DNA from: Martinezella hainanensis
Lineage (GTDB): Bacteria > Pseudomonadota > Alphaproteobacteria > Rhizobiales > Rhizobiaceae
Assembly: GCF_900094555.1 (NCBI RefSeq)
Contig: NZ_FMAC01000002.1
Coordinates: forward strand, 372,001 to 436,000
DNA length: 64,000 nucleotides
Direction of reading: 5' to 3'
Part shown: positions 36,601-44,935 of the stretch, in pieces
Layout: every line of letters starts with the position of its first letter
How positions within the stretch are numbered: the first letter of the stretch is position 1
Position numbers and translations under genes: made by a program
Notes under the pieces: generated by a model
What the model saw: only the letters and a program-made list of their open reading frames with translations
Told to the model about the DNA's origin: nothing
Databases searched by the model: none

Positions 36601-37097
36601 AGGCAAAAGACCTCGCGCGGCAATGGGTAGTGTTGAAGATTGCAGCCCGCATGCTGGCAGGATCGATGGAAGCCTATCGCGAGAAGCAGGCCGATCCCGT
36701 CATCAGCCGTGCCGGCGAACTCTTCTCGCAGCTGACGGGCGGCCGTTTCTCACGCCTAGTCGAAGCGCATGATGAAAGCGACGCGCTACAGCTGCTGGCG
36801 GAACGCGCGGCTGGCGAGCGCGTGCCGCTGGATGGCCTGAGCGAAGGCACGGGCGACCAGCTCTATCTCGCTTTGCGGCTGGCGTTCCTCGAAGATTACT
36901 CCGCCCGCAACGAGCCGGCGCCGCTGATCGTCGACGATATCTTTCAGACCTTTGACGACGAGCGCGTCAGCGCCGGACTTCAGGTGCTTGCCGCGACGGC
37001 CGGTCGTTTCCAGACGATCCTGTTTACCCATGAGAGAAGCGTGGTCGACATCGCCAAGAGCGAGATCGGCCGTGATCTGGACCTGATCCAGCTCTGA
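33642..37097 (+). CDS. SbcC/YhaN-like SMC-type ATPase
   Basis: An 1151-residue ATPase: N-terminal Walker A IYGPNEAGKSS (about residues 28-38), long coiled-coil arms rich in Glu, Arg and Leu, and a C-terminal head with signature LSEGTGDQLYLALR and Walker B APLIVDDIFQTFDD. It is the YhaN type of the SbcC/Rad50 group. Only one cysteine is visible (FEPCGID) and there is no CxxC zinc hook at the coil tip, unlike Rad50/SbcC. It works with the preceding nuclease in DNA end processing; the physiological role in rhizobia is unknown. Confidence 0.87.
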   Translation: MRFTRLDILRYGALTDRALDFRPGARLHVIYGPNEAGKSSALSAISDLLFGFPTAAEQSFLHEPNTLRIGADISARDGAKLSFRRRRGRKGTLLAPDDKETTLAEDALSPFLGNLSRDVFERAFGLDSQRLRQGATAMLRSGGEIGSLLFSAASGLTGLSRLRQSLEAEADGIYAARRSKDRGFYQALDRYEDARKAERDNELKSGDWKKLLAEAAELETELERLQTQRHGTREALDQLKRLKTLQPLLSEIDAETLALDGLSDLSAIPDGFADRLEQRLRDKQASEEELRRAQQAVLRAEEDLARIQLDEGLLQMSGDITQLFADTGNYRAQRHDLPRVDQELAGYDTSLSQLARRLGLAEAELERQQPSDIDRARLSELVDEGRQLARQMQSLAEQSEGERRQLAALERDSLAGRLIDPRPYIDQLEALAGDLSALARLDGLETQIRRIEADLIEAAGRLKPPIGDIDMLFSVPLPEATEITGHRDAIDAARSKVRDAAGKLQAYDEQLAEIERTLADAERTGPIVTREQIVAARESRDAQWSTIQQKWTEGAAPDARVLAVLTVGVAEADRLADAALSDADRVARHADYRLRQARLVQEQDEASGRLKGDEKALKEAQASFAALFEPCGIDALDPSTMLEWRRGVELLRRERKALRDLRDERDENALAEGRVLPALQDIVEATGYKSGRLPPAAIVEGLRKHLRLLSERWSESRTREGEIGAARDRLTRFEDQQQILDRQHVEWRGGFAKAVELLGLPADTTLDMAAAALKAWQELPDVLAERENRLRRVNGMRRDMADFERRLATLAANNGYELDHLPPDAAAEALHTRVNAMRGELKKRDGLEEERQRGAALVTRQEAALAAIAADLDQLTADLGGVDDLPALLSRLRERSRLATRLVESRDRFRQQADGRAEDDLRVELAGFERVAADLKIERLTEEDQRQFATHGELSAKLAENRRQRQALETGVSAEYAVFEKLSAEQEAKDLARQWVVLKIAARMLAGSMEAYREKQADPVISRAGELFSQLTGGRFSRLVEAHDESDALQLLAERAAGERVPLDGLSEGTGDQLYLALRLAFLEDYSARNEPAPLIVDDIFQTFDDERVSAGLQVLAATAGRFQTILFTHERSVVDIAKSEIGRDLDLIQL

Positions 37098-37119
37098 CGC
37101 GGTTCACCGACAAATTGCG

Positions 37120-39306
37120 CTACGGCATCGACGGGATATACAGCCGCGTCGGCACCACGATCCTCGGATCCGATTTGTCGCGGCTATAGGCTGGGTTCAG
37201 CGCGCGGTCGATGAACTCTTGCGTGGCGTGCAGCCGGCGCAAGTTCTGCTTTTCCTGTTCGAAGCGCTTCTTCCGCTCGCCGGATTTGTCCGAGCCGCGC
37301 GACAGCGATTCATGGTGATAGAGGCAGGCAAAGGGCGTCCAGACGATGCGATAGCCGGCCTTGTATGCCCGCAGGCAATAATCCACGTCATTATAGGCGA
37401 CCGCGAAATTCTCCTCGTCGAAAAGGCCGATTTTCCGCAGACAGTCGCCCGAGATCAGCATCACCGCTCCGGTCACGCAGGTCATGGTGTTGCGCACATG
37501 TAGCCGGTTCATCGGGCCGCCGAACTCTTTCGGCTTGTTCATGTACCAATGACCCGCGAGGCCGCCGAAGCCGATCACCACGCCGGCATGCTGCATCTTG
37601 TCGTTGGAGAAGAGCAGTTTGGCGCCGACGATGCCGGTCCTGTCATAGGCGAGGCAGGAGACCATCTCCTTCAGCCAATTCGGCTCGATGACTTCGACAT
37701 CGTTGTTGAGGATGAGATAATGCTCTCCCGTCGCTGCGCTCAGGCCGCGATTGACCGAGCGCGAGAAATTGAAGGCCTCCGGTTTGACCGTTGCCGAAAA
37801 TCGTGGCTCGCTGCTGCGATAGCGCTCGTAGAGATCAAGGACGGATTGATCCGTGGAGCCGTTGTCGACGACCAGGACTTCGAAGTTCGGATAATCCGTC
37901 TTTTCGAAGAGGTCGCCGAGGATGCGCGAAATCAGATCGAAATTGTCCTTGCTCGGGATGATGATCGAGATTTTCGGCCACGTGTGTGGAGCTTCGAAGG
38001 TGACCCGATGCAGGGTGTTGGTGAGCGCGCCTTCCACGGCTATCTTCTGCTGCTGTTGCTCGAATCTTTCGGTCAGTGCTTTTCTGGCGTTCGCGGTAGC
38101 GACATCCATGAACTTGCGCGAGTAGGTCTTGCCATTGCGGCGCCACCAGTAAGCCGGATAGGGCAGGTGGAGGATGCTATCCTCGGGGACGCCCTCCAGA
38201 TAGCGCAGCAGCAGATCATAATCCTGCGAGCCGTCATAACCCATGCGCAGATAGCCGATATCCCGAAGGCGGCTGTGGCGATAGATGGAAAAATGGTTGA
38301 TGTAGTTGACGCCGGTCAGCAGCACGGAATCATAGGCTGGCTTCAGCATGACGCCGGTTGGCTTCAAGGTATCATCGACCACCAGTTCATCAGTGTAGAC
38401 GAAATTCGCATCCGGATTCTGCTCCAGCGTCCGCCTGATAATCTTGAGGGCATGCGGTGCGATGACATCGTCATGATCGAGAAAGGCGATCCATTGCCCC
38501 TGTGCCTGGGACAGGCCCGCATTGGTGGCGGCCGCGATGCCGCCGTTGCGCTCGTTCAACACAACGCGGACATTGTCTTTTGATTGCCTGCTTTGATACC
38601 ACTGCCGCGTTTCCGGCGACGTCGAGCCGTCATCGCTCAGGATGAGCTCGGCGCCCGTTTCGCCCTGTGCTTCAAAGGATCTGACGAGATCGTCCAGATA
38701 GTGGGGCGGCGCGTCGTAAACCGGGACGACGACGCTGATCCAGGTCCCCACCGTTGCCGATACCGGAACGGTCTCCAGCTCGGAAGCAAGCCGATAGCTC
38801 GCCTCGGCATATTGCACTGTAAGGCTTGGACGCTGTCGCCCGAAACGCAGCCTGGGCAATTTCATCCAATGTTGCGGCAGTTTGCCAAGATCGATGCGTC
38901 TGGTTCCTTCATCCGCTCCGAGTCTGTCGGTTATATATTTCTCCCCGGACTTTGCGGACGTAAAAGCCACAGCAGAAAATTGGAAGCGAGTCGGGAACGT
39001 GGCCGGATCGGCCCGCAGGGCACAGATGGTACCAACAGAACCGATGTCCGCTGTGATGATGAAGCGCTGCCCTTGCGGAAAGGAAACCGTATCCTTTTCG
39101 CGAAAGCCATAACCGCGATTGATATAGAACTTCGGATCGATGGGCTCATCGATTGCGGCGATATCAATGACGATCAATCTCTTGCGAACGGGCGGAAACC
39201 TGATCTCGAATGCGGGATCGTCCCCCAGGGATTTCCAGAGGCTTAGATCGGCATCAGCAGATATTTCCCGTTCAAGATCGGCGTTCGGTACGATTTTGAG
39301 TGTCAT
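37120..39306 (-). CDS. Two-domain GT2 glycosyltransferase
   Basis: A 728-residue protein with an N-terminal all-beta-like region of about 190 residues and two GT2 domains. Domain 1 starts at WISVVVPVYDAPP and has ELILSDDGSTS and FLDHDDVIAP (DxD-like); domain 2 starts at KISIIIPSKDNFD with EVLVVDNGSTD and YLILNNDVEV, and ends in the ED-type NDVDYCLRAYKAG. Two linked GT2 domains usually add two different sugars or build an alternating polymer. It is the last gene of the leftward capsule arm and converges on the SbcC-like gene. No clear ribosome site is seen at ATG 39306. Confidence 0.87.
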   Translation of the reverse strand: MTLKIVPNADLEREISADADLSLWKSLGDDPAFEIRFPPVRKRLIVIDIAAIDEPIDPKFYINRGYGFREKDTVSFPQGQRFIITADIGSVGTICALRADPATFPTRFQFSAVAFTSAKSGEKYITDRLGADEGTRRIDLGKLPQHWMKLPRLRFGRQRPSLTVQYAEASYRLASELETVPVSATVGTWISVVVPVYDAPPHYLDDLVRSFEAQGETGAELILSDDGSTSPETRQWYQSRQSKDNVRVVLNERNGGIAAATNAGLSQAQGQWIAFLDHDDVIAPHALKIIRRTLEQNPDANFVYTDELVVDDTLKPTGVMLKPAYDSVLLTGVNYINHFSIYRHSRLRDIGYLRMGYDGSQDYDLLLRYLEGVPEDSILHLPYPAYWWRRNGKTYSRKFMDVATANARKALTERFEQQQQKIAVEGALTNTLHRVTFEAPHTWPKISIIIPSKDNFDLISRILGDLFEKTDYPNFEVLVVDNGSTDQSVLDLYERYRSSEPRFSATVKPEAFNFSRSVNRGLSAATGEHYLILNNDVEVIEPNWLKEMVSCLAYDRTGIVGAKLLFSNDKMQHAGVVIGFGGLAGHWYMNKPKEFGGPMNRLHVRNTMTCVTGAVMLISGDCLRKIGLFDEENFAVAYNDVDYCLRAYKAGYRIVWTPFACLYHHESLSRGSDKSGERKKRFEQEKQNLRRLHATQEFIDRALNPAYSRDKSDPRIVVPTRLYIPSMP

Positions 39307-39362
39307 CGAAATATTGATTTCATCTATATGGTGAGAGGGGTCTTGCCCGCGAAAATCCTGCT

Positions 39363-40490
39363 CTAGCCTATGCCGCTGAGAGGTTCAAAACGTATGCCGG
39401 GAAATGCCGGGCTCGCGTGCCGCCGCATTGTCTCGATCGAGTGCCGCGTGGCATCGCGAGCGGAGAGCCGCCGCTCGCGGTCGCCGACCAGCAGGTCGAT
39501 GGCGGCCAACCACTCATCAGCGGTATTGCCGATGTGAAACTCTCCGTTGACAGCGCAGCGTTCGAAAGTCGGGCATCGAGAAAACACGGCTGCGGCCTGC
39601 AGGCGGCTGATGTCGATACGCTTGGTGTCGGAGCGGCTCGCATTCGTCCTTCCCGGTAGAAGGGGGGCCAGAGCGATATCGGCTTGGTGATGGGTTGTCT
39701 TGGCGAGATAGGCTGGCCAGGAGAGCGGCGGGATGATCGACATTCTCGCCGGGTCGATCCCTTGCCGAGCCCAGCGGCGGGCAAGCGGGCCGGCGGCAAA
39801 GACCTCGAAATGCAGATTGCTGTGCTTTTGCATCGCGGCTCTGACGATCGGCATCAGGAACTCGTGCTCGTGGCGATGCACGCCGGTCGCGTGATAGACC
39901 ATCCTCAGCGGCTCGGCTCCGTCATCCCTGCCATTGACCGGGACATCGGCTGCGTCGGCCGGAAGCGGCGGCAGAATCTCAATCCGATGGGTTCTTATCG
40001 CGAGTGCGCTTGCCAGCGTTTCGGTGGAGGTCCAGACATGGGTCAGCAGCCGATTGACCCTTGGCATCGGGCGTACGGCGAGTTTGATGAGCCTCAATTT
40101 GTAGGGCCAACTCGCTTCGTTGCCGGTCACGACGGCAGGAATGTCATCGTCGACGAAATAGGCGACGCCCGCAAGAGTGCCTCGCCTTTCCTCCAGCCAA
40201 CGCAATTGCGGCGGCTTGATGTAGCGACATATGATGACGAAGAGGCCGTCGCTATCGATGGCGTCGAGCGGTTCGTCGAGGCCTTTCATGGTGACCGGAA
40301 TATGGCCAAGCGTCTTGGCGCGCTCGGCAAGATAGTAGCTGAAGCTCGGATTGGGATGGCGTGACAAGATGAGCAGACGCCTCGCAATGCGCTCACCGTC
40401 TGCCACCGGCGCACCGGATGGCCGCGGTCTTGGAAGCATCTGGTAGATGATGTCGCGCAAAACTTGCATGGGGCTTCCGCGCAAAATCAC
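39363..40490 (-). CDS. Putative GT-B-type glycosyltransferase
   Basis: A 375-residue protein with a weak GT4/GT1-like pattern: VDDDIPAVV and HVWTSTETLASAL in the N-terminal half, and MVYHATGVHRHEHEFL, LHFEVFAAGPLARRW, and LAPLLPGRTNASRSDTKRID in the C-terminal half, the last like a donor-binding region. The GTG at 40490 overlaps the stop of the upstream export gene by four bases; ATG 40469, preceded by GGAAG, is an alternative. The role in capsule chain synthesis is inferred from the operon. Confidence 0.65.
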   Translation of the reverse strand: MILRGSPMQVLRDIIYQMLPRPRPSGAPVADGERIARRLLILSRHPNPSFSYYLAERAKTLGHIPVTMKGLDEPLDAIDSDGLFVIICRYIKPPQLRWLEERRGTLAGVAYFVDDDIPAVVTGNEASWPYKLRLIKLAVRPMPRVNRLLTHVWTSTETLASALAIRTHRIEILPPLPADAADVPVNGRDDGAEPLRMVYHATGVHRHEHEFLMPIVRAAMQKHSNLHFEVFAAGPLARRWARQGIDPARMSIIPPLSWPAYLAKTTHHQADIALAPLLPGRTNASRSDTKRIDISRLQAAAVFSRCPTFERCAVNGEFHIGNTADEWLAAIDLLVGDRERRLSARDATRHSIETMRRHASPAFPGIRFEPLSGIG

Positions 40491-41752
40491 GCCAGGCGAC
40501 TTCGGAGATTTGCGAGGATGCCGAAAACAGCACCCCAGGCAAGCAGCGTCACGCCTAAGATCCCGCCGATCCAGAGCGCCCGCTGGGGATACTCGGCCTC
40601 GTCGGGCAGGTTGGGCGCCAGGAACGTATCGAGGTAGAGCAACTGCTGCTTGCTGACGAATTTGACCTGCTCCAGCGTCTTCATGCTGGTGGCAAATTGC
40701 TGCTCGGCAAGGCTCTGTTCCAGTTCGCGCTGTGACATATCCACGGAAACATCCGCAAGATTCTGTTCGGATTTGTTCCGCCCGGCAACCTGGCTGTTGA
40801 GCTGATCGATCTGCTTCTGTCTGCTGTCGATCTCTCGCTTCAACACGCGCATCTGCGGTGCATCGGGGGAAACCGTTCCAAGCAGCGCATCATATTTCTG
40901 CTGAAGCTCTATCCTCTCCTTCTGCACGGATGAGATCAGGTTGGTGATAACGGTCGATGATCCCTCGACACTGAGGACGCCTGTCTGGTTGCGCGCAATC
41001 AAAAGCTGATCCCGTGCCTTCTGCAGCTGATCCCTAGCATTGTCGAGATTCGCCTGGGCGGTTGAGATCACGTCACGCCAGATGCGGGTGTTGACGTCGT
41101 TGACAACGACTTCGGACGCGGCGACGACCTCGCGCAATACCTTCTGGGCATCGGTTGCGCTGAACGCGCGCGCCTTGACCGTCACGATGCCGCTGTTCGC
41201 ATCGATTTTGACCGAAACCATGTCTTCCCAGTAATTGAGCAGCTTTTCCGAGCTCGCGTCCTTCTTCAGGCGCGCAACCCGATCGATCGAATCGTTGCCG
41301 TAGATTTTTTGAAAGTCGACCTTTTCCTCGAGCGCGGTAACCATGTCCTTGCTCTTGATGAAGTTGGTGACGATCAGGGTGTTCTGGACGATCTGCGCCG
41401 GCGGCAGGCCGGTCACCTTGGTAATCTGATTGCTGCCGAGTGCGGGCGTGGACGTGCGGACCGTAAAGCGCGTTTCCGATTGATACTGATCGGACGCGAC
41501 GCAGGTAAAATAGTAGATCGAAGCGATATTGGGGACGACAAGCAGCAGGAAGGTCGACGCCAGTATGGCCTTACTGATGATTTGCTGCATCGGACGCGGC
41601 CGCAGGCCGACAGCCTTGAACAGCTGGCTGCGCCTTGATGTCGAGAAGCGTAGTTTCCGCGCGGTCACCGACAGATTCGTGGCCACGTTCCGGCTATGCT
41701 CCGTCGCGCTGAGCTGAAGCGTTTTTGGCGCATTTTCGGTATCATGAGCCAT
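40487..41752 (-). CDS. KpsE-like capsule export inner-membrane protein (copy 2)
   Basis: A 421-residue polysaccharide co-polymerase/export protein of the KpsE/CtrB/WcbD group: N-terminal membrane helix at about 61-84, long periplasmic coiled-coil part, the proline-rich PDEAEYPQRALW motif, and a second membrane helix at about 393-415. It should bridge the ABC transporter to the outer-membrane channel. The gene starts 29 bases after the kpsT-like stop. A second, divergent KpsE paralogue lies on the other side of the kpsT-like gene. Confidence 0.85.
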   Translation of the reverse strand: MAHDTENAPKTLQLSATEHSRNVATNLSVTARKLRFSTSRRSQLFKAVGLRPRPMQQIISKAILASTFLLLVVPNIASIYYFTCVASDQYQSETRFTVRTSTPALGSNQITKVTGLPPAQIVQNTLIVTNFIKSKDMVTALEEKVDFQKIYGNDSIDRVARLKKDASSEKLLNYWEDMVSVKIDANSGIVTVKARAFSATDAQKVLREVVAASEVVVNDVNTRIWRDVISTAQANLDNARDQLQKARDQLLIARNQTGVLSVEGSSTVITNLISSVQKERIELQQKYDALLGTVSPDAPQMRVLKREIDSRQKQIDQLNSQVAGRNKSEQNLADVSVDMSQRELEQSLAEQQFATSMKTLEQVKFVSKQQLLYLDTFLAPNLPDEAEYPQRALWIGGILGVTLLAWGAVFGILANLRSRLA

Positions 41753-41781
41753 ATTGGGCCTTGCCGTCGCTCCCTGGTCTA

Positions 41782-42435
41782 CTATCGATTCAATCTATAA
41801 TAGGCTTCGATAGCCTGCTCTACCTTATCGAAGACGATAAGTCTGCCGTCGACAAGCACAATACCCCTGTCGCAATGCGTATTGATCATGCTCATGCTGT
41901 GGGACACCATGATGATATCGGAATTCTTGCGCCTGTTCTCGAATGCGATGCGGCAGCGTTCCTGGAAGCGCGCATCGCCGACGGCAAGAACCTCATCTAC
42001 CAGATAGCATTCGAACTCGATTGCCATTGAGAGCCCGAATGCCAATCGAGCGCTCATGCCCGAGGAGTAGGTGCGTACCGGGGCGTCGAGATAGTCTCCC
42101 AACTCGGCGAACTCTTCGACGAAGCGAGAGACGCGCCTGACATCTTCGCCATACGCACGCGCAACGAAATGAACATTGGCTCGCCCCGTCATGAAGGGAT
42201 TGAAGCCGCTGCCCAGTCCCAGCGGCCAGGATACTCGAACATTCTTGCTGATCTTGCCCGAATTCGGCAGCATCGTGCCTGCAATCATCCGGATCGTCGT
42301 CGATTTTCCGGCACCGTTCACGCCGAGCAGGCCGTAGGAATAGCCGGATTCGAACTCGCAATGCACCCGGTCGAGAATGATCTTCTTGCCGCTTTGCGTC
42401 TTGAAGAATTTCGAGACGTTCTTGAAGCTGATCAT
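41782..42435 (-). CDS. KpsT-like capsule export ATP-binding protein
   Basis: A 217-residue ABC ATPase of the polysaccharide-export type: Walker A GVNGAGKST, Walker B CYLVDEVLAVGD, signature YSSGMSARLAFGL, and the short length typical of KpsT/RkpS without a carbohydrate-binding C-terminus. It should power export of a lipid-linked K-antigen with a KpsM-type permease. No such permease gene is in the window. ATG 42435 has GGAG seven bases upstream; earlier in-frame starts run into the upstream gene. Confidence 0.93.
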   Translation of the reverse strand: MISFKNVSKFFKTQSGKKIILDRVHCEFESGYSYGLLGVNGAGKSTTIRMIAGTMLPNSGKISKNVRVSWPLGLGSGFNPFMTGRANVHFVARAYGEDVRRVSRFVEEFAELGDYLDAPVRTYSSGMSARLAFGLSMAIEFECYLVDEVLAVGDARFQERCRIAFENRRKNSDIIMVSHSMSMINTHCDRGIVLVDGRLIVFDKVEQAIEAYYRLNR

Positions 42436-42448
42436 GGTGCTTCTCCGC

Positions 42449-43729
42449 TCATATCCGGTGATCCTCGACGGAGGCCCAGATAAGAGAAAGCGTTGCCCAG
42501 GCGACAACAAGCGCAAGCAATATGATCAGCGGCGTACTGACACGACGCGGAAATATCGATTCGTCCGGCAGCACCGGCTTGACGAAAACGGCGAGATAGA
42601 GCGTCTTGCGCAGAGCTTCGGCGAGCACGGCATCGTAGTTCTTCTGCGCGCTTTCGTAGAGCTTTTCCGCGATCATTCGATCGGTTTCAAGCCTGGAATA
42701 GTCCAGCAGAGCCTTTGCAAGGCTCGCATTCTCAGGGCCCGTCAACTCCGATCTCATCTTCTCGATCTGCGTATCGAGGCTATCCTTGGCGAGATTGAGC
42801 TGCTGATAGGTCGGAGAGTTCTGGGCGTTCGACTGCCGCATGACGAAGAGACGCGTTTCGAATTCCAGCTTTTGCGCCAGCAGCCCCGTCAGAAGCGTGC
42901 CGTTGTTCTGCGCCTGTGTCTGCGGGCTCAGAAGGCCGGATGCGTTTTGGAACTGGTTGAGGGCGATCAGTGTGTCGCCATAGGTCTTGCCGCTTTTCTG
43001 GACATCGGCCTTCATGCTCTGCACGATGTCGTTGCGCGCCCGTTCGGAAAGCTCGTTGATGAGCTTTTCGCTTTCCTCGATGATCGCATCTGCAAGCTTG
43101 ACGGAATCATCGGGCGCGAAGGTTCTGACCTTCAGCGTGATGATGCCGGAAGTCACGTCTATATAGGCGCTGACATGGTCGTTCCAATACTTCAGGAACT
43201 CTTCGTCGGACCGCGACGAGCTGAATCGCGACAGGAAATCCGCATCCTGCCGGATAAACATCGATCGATAATCGATTTTCTTGCCGATCCGGTTCAGAAT
43301 TTCCGTCGAGTGGATGAAACTGGTGACGACATAGGCGTCTTGCGAAGCGGAGCGCATGTTGAGAGCGCTGGCGGCTCCACCGGAATCACCGCCATCGTTG
43401 GAGTCGCCTGTTCCCGACACGGCACGGACGGCGAAGCGCGCTTCCGCCACATATTGATTGGAAGCGATGAAGGCATAATAGATCGAGCTTGCCAGGAACG
43501 GCAGGATGACGAGCAGGACAAAGCCGATGAGTCTCAGCGGCGGTTTGCCGCCTGACTGTGTTTCGGGCTCGTTACCATCATGCACCGGTATGTATTCGAC
43601 GTCCTCGAGATCGGTGCGCGCGCGCTGCGCCGGTATCCTGCGCCGAAACAGCGAAGGCAGGATATGACGGCTCGTTTTTACCCGCGGAGATTCCTGAACT
43701 ATCGTGTCTTCAATGACTGGCTTCGGCAT
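42449..43729 (-). CDS. KpsE-like capsule export inner-membrane protein (copy 1)
   Basis: A 426-residue KpsE-type protein: basic N-terminal tail, membrane helix at about 65-88, periplasmic coiled coil, the PDESIFPRRVSTP motif, and a C-terminal helix at about 400-421. ATG 43729 is one base after the upstream stop (TGACATG), suggesting coupling; a TTG at 43741 is also possible. It shares architecture with the other copy but only limited identity, so the duplication is old or the two came separately. S. meliloti uses one such protein (RkpR) in its rkp-3 region. Confidence 0.85.
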   Translation of the reverse strand: MPKPVIEDTIVQESPRVKTSRHILPSLFRRRIPAQRARTDLEDVEYIPVHDGNEPETQSGGKPPLRLIGFVLLVILPFLASSIYYAFIASNQYVAEARFAVRAVSGTGDSNDGGDSGGAASALNMRSASQDAYVVTSFIHSTEILNRIGKKIDYRSMFIRQDADFLSRFSSSRSDEEFLKYWNDHVSAYIDVTSGIITLKVRTFAPDDSVKLADAIIEESEKLINELSERARNDIVQSMKADVQKSGKTYGDTLIALNQFQNASGLLSPQTQAQNNGTLLTGLLAQKLEFETRLFVMRQSNAQNSPTYQQLNLAKDSLDTQIEKMRSELTGPENASLAKALLDYSRLETDRMIAEKLYESAQKNYDAVLAEALRKTLYLAVFVKPVLPDESIFPRRVSTPLIILLALVVAWATLSLIWASVEDHRI

Positions 43730-43730
43730 G

Positions 43731-44795
43731 TCAGCTTGCAATCGTTTCCGGCAGTCCGGGCGCGGTTGGTTTCATCGCCTGACGCACATAGTGATCGAAA
43801 ATCAAATCCTCTTCGAGCATAAGCTCGGCAATATGCAATGAACGCAATCGTGCCGCAACGTCTTCAAGGGTGCTGTGTCTGGGTGGCAAGGGAAAATCGT
43901 CAACCGAAATCCCGATGAGCTCGCTGAGCGCCTGTTGAAAATAAAGACTGTCCGTATCGAAACCGACAATGGCAAAGCGCGAGAGAAGGTCGATCGCAGT
44001 GGCGACATCGCTCCGTGTCACCGTCTGTTCCGGTATGGTCGTGGCCAATTGCCGGGTGACCGGAGATACCAGAACGTTTCTGACACTTTGAGGCGCTTTC
44101 TTCAGGGCTGTCTTTAAAGAGGCCTCGTTTTCGAGGCTTACCTCGGCAAAATGCTCCGCAGCGGGCGCCAGGATGATCTTGTCGCGGTCGCCGAAGAAGG
44201 AAATCTGGGTTTTCGCCATTCGTTTCAGAAGGAATATCCGCAGAGCAAGTTCGTAATAGGGATCGGTAAGCAGAACGATGGCCTTGAATCCCTTGTCGAG
44301 GAACTCTTCATAGTTGCGCATCAACAGCCGACCGCTAAGATAAATCGACTCGATGGCGTTCAGATGAAAGGCCTGGAGGGTCGTTTCGTGGCCGAAGCGC
44401 TCGACGGATGAAAGCTCATATTGAAAGTTGCGGCCGCAATAATAGTCGAATTTGACCATTGGCAGCAGCTGTGTCTCAAGCCTTACAATCTTTAACGGAA
44501 TTGTATTCGATACCTGTGGTCGCCGATAGATCAATAGTCCGGACTTGGCATCGTGGATCATCAGCGATGTGCGTTGAGCCAGATCAGGGATGATCGTCGT
44601 ATCGAGCTTGAACCCTACACGACCATCTTCGTGTCGTCCCGAGTCGATGACCGCTTGTTTGAGCTGGTCGCATGGCAGGATCATCAGGTCGCCGTCGGCA
44701 TCCGAGATTCTGATCTGTGGCTTGTCGGAAAAGCCATCGGGGATCAGATAGCCCTCGATTACATTGCCATGATCGTATTCGAGGTTAAAAAGCAC
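43731..44795 (-). CDS. Capsule-locus protein of unknown function
   Basis: A 354-residue soluble-looking protein with no signal peptide or membrane helix. I recognise no family. The first 90 residues look beta-rich (EYDHGNVIEGYLIPDG, IRISDADGDLMILPC); the rest is mixed alpha/beta with VKFDYYCGRNFQYELSSVER and a long helix-rich C-terminus. It starts with GTG at 44795, supported by GGAG seven bases upstream, and overlaps the next gene's possible TTG start. Its place between a methyltransferase and export genes suggests a sugar- or chain-modifying role, which is only inference. Confidence 0.7.
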   Translation of the reverse strand: MLFNLEYDHGNVIEGYLIPDGFSDKPQIRISDADGDLMILPCDQLKQAVIDSGRHEDGRVGFKLDTTIIPDLAQRTSLMIHDAKSGLLIYRRPQVSNTIPLKIVRLETQLLPMVKFDYYCGRNFQYELSSVERFGHETTLQAFHLNAIESIYLSGRLLMRNYEEFLDKGFKAIVLLTDPYYELALRIFLLKRMAKTQISFFGDRDKIILAPAAEHFAEVSLENEASLKTALKKAPQSVRNVLVSPVTRQLATTIPEQTVTRSDVATAIDLLSRFAIVGFDTDSLYFQQALSELIGISVDDFPLPPRHSTLEDVAARLRSLHIAELMLEEDLIFDHYVRQAMKPTAPGLPETIAS

Positions 44796-44935
44796 GGAGT
44801 TTCTCCGGCGCTTTTACCAGATCGGCATAGGGCCGAAGTTGCTGATGGAGTAACGTCATTGCGCCCTGCATAGCATTACATCTATCAAGGCGCCTATCGA
44901 TATCGCAAATGTCGGGCCTTGGCATTTGAACCTCG

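Noticed and set aside
28843..37097. Possible phage-defence island around the SbcCD-like pair
   Set aside because: Neighbours are ordinary redox enzymes and a regulator; no nuclease-toxin, restriction, CRISPR or retron component is present.
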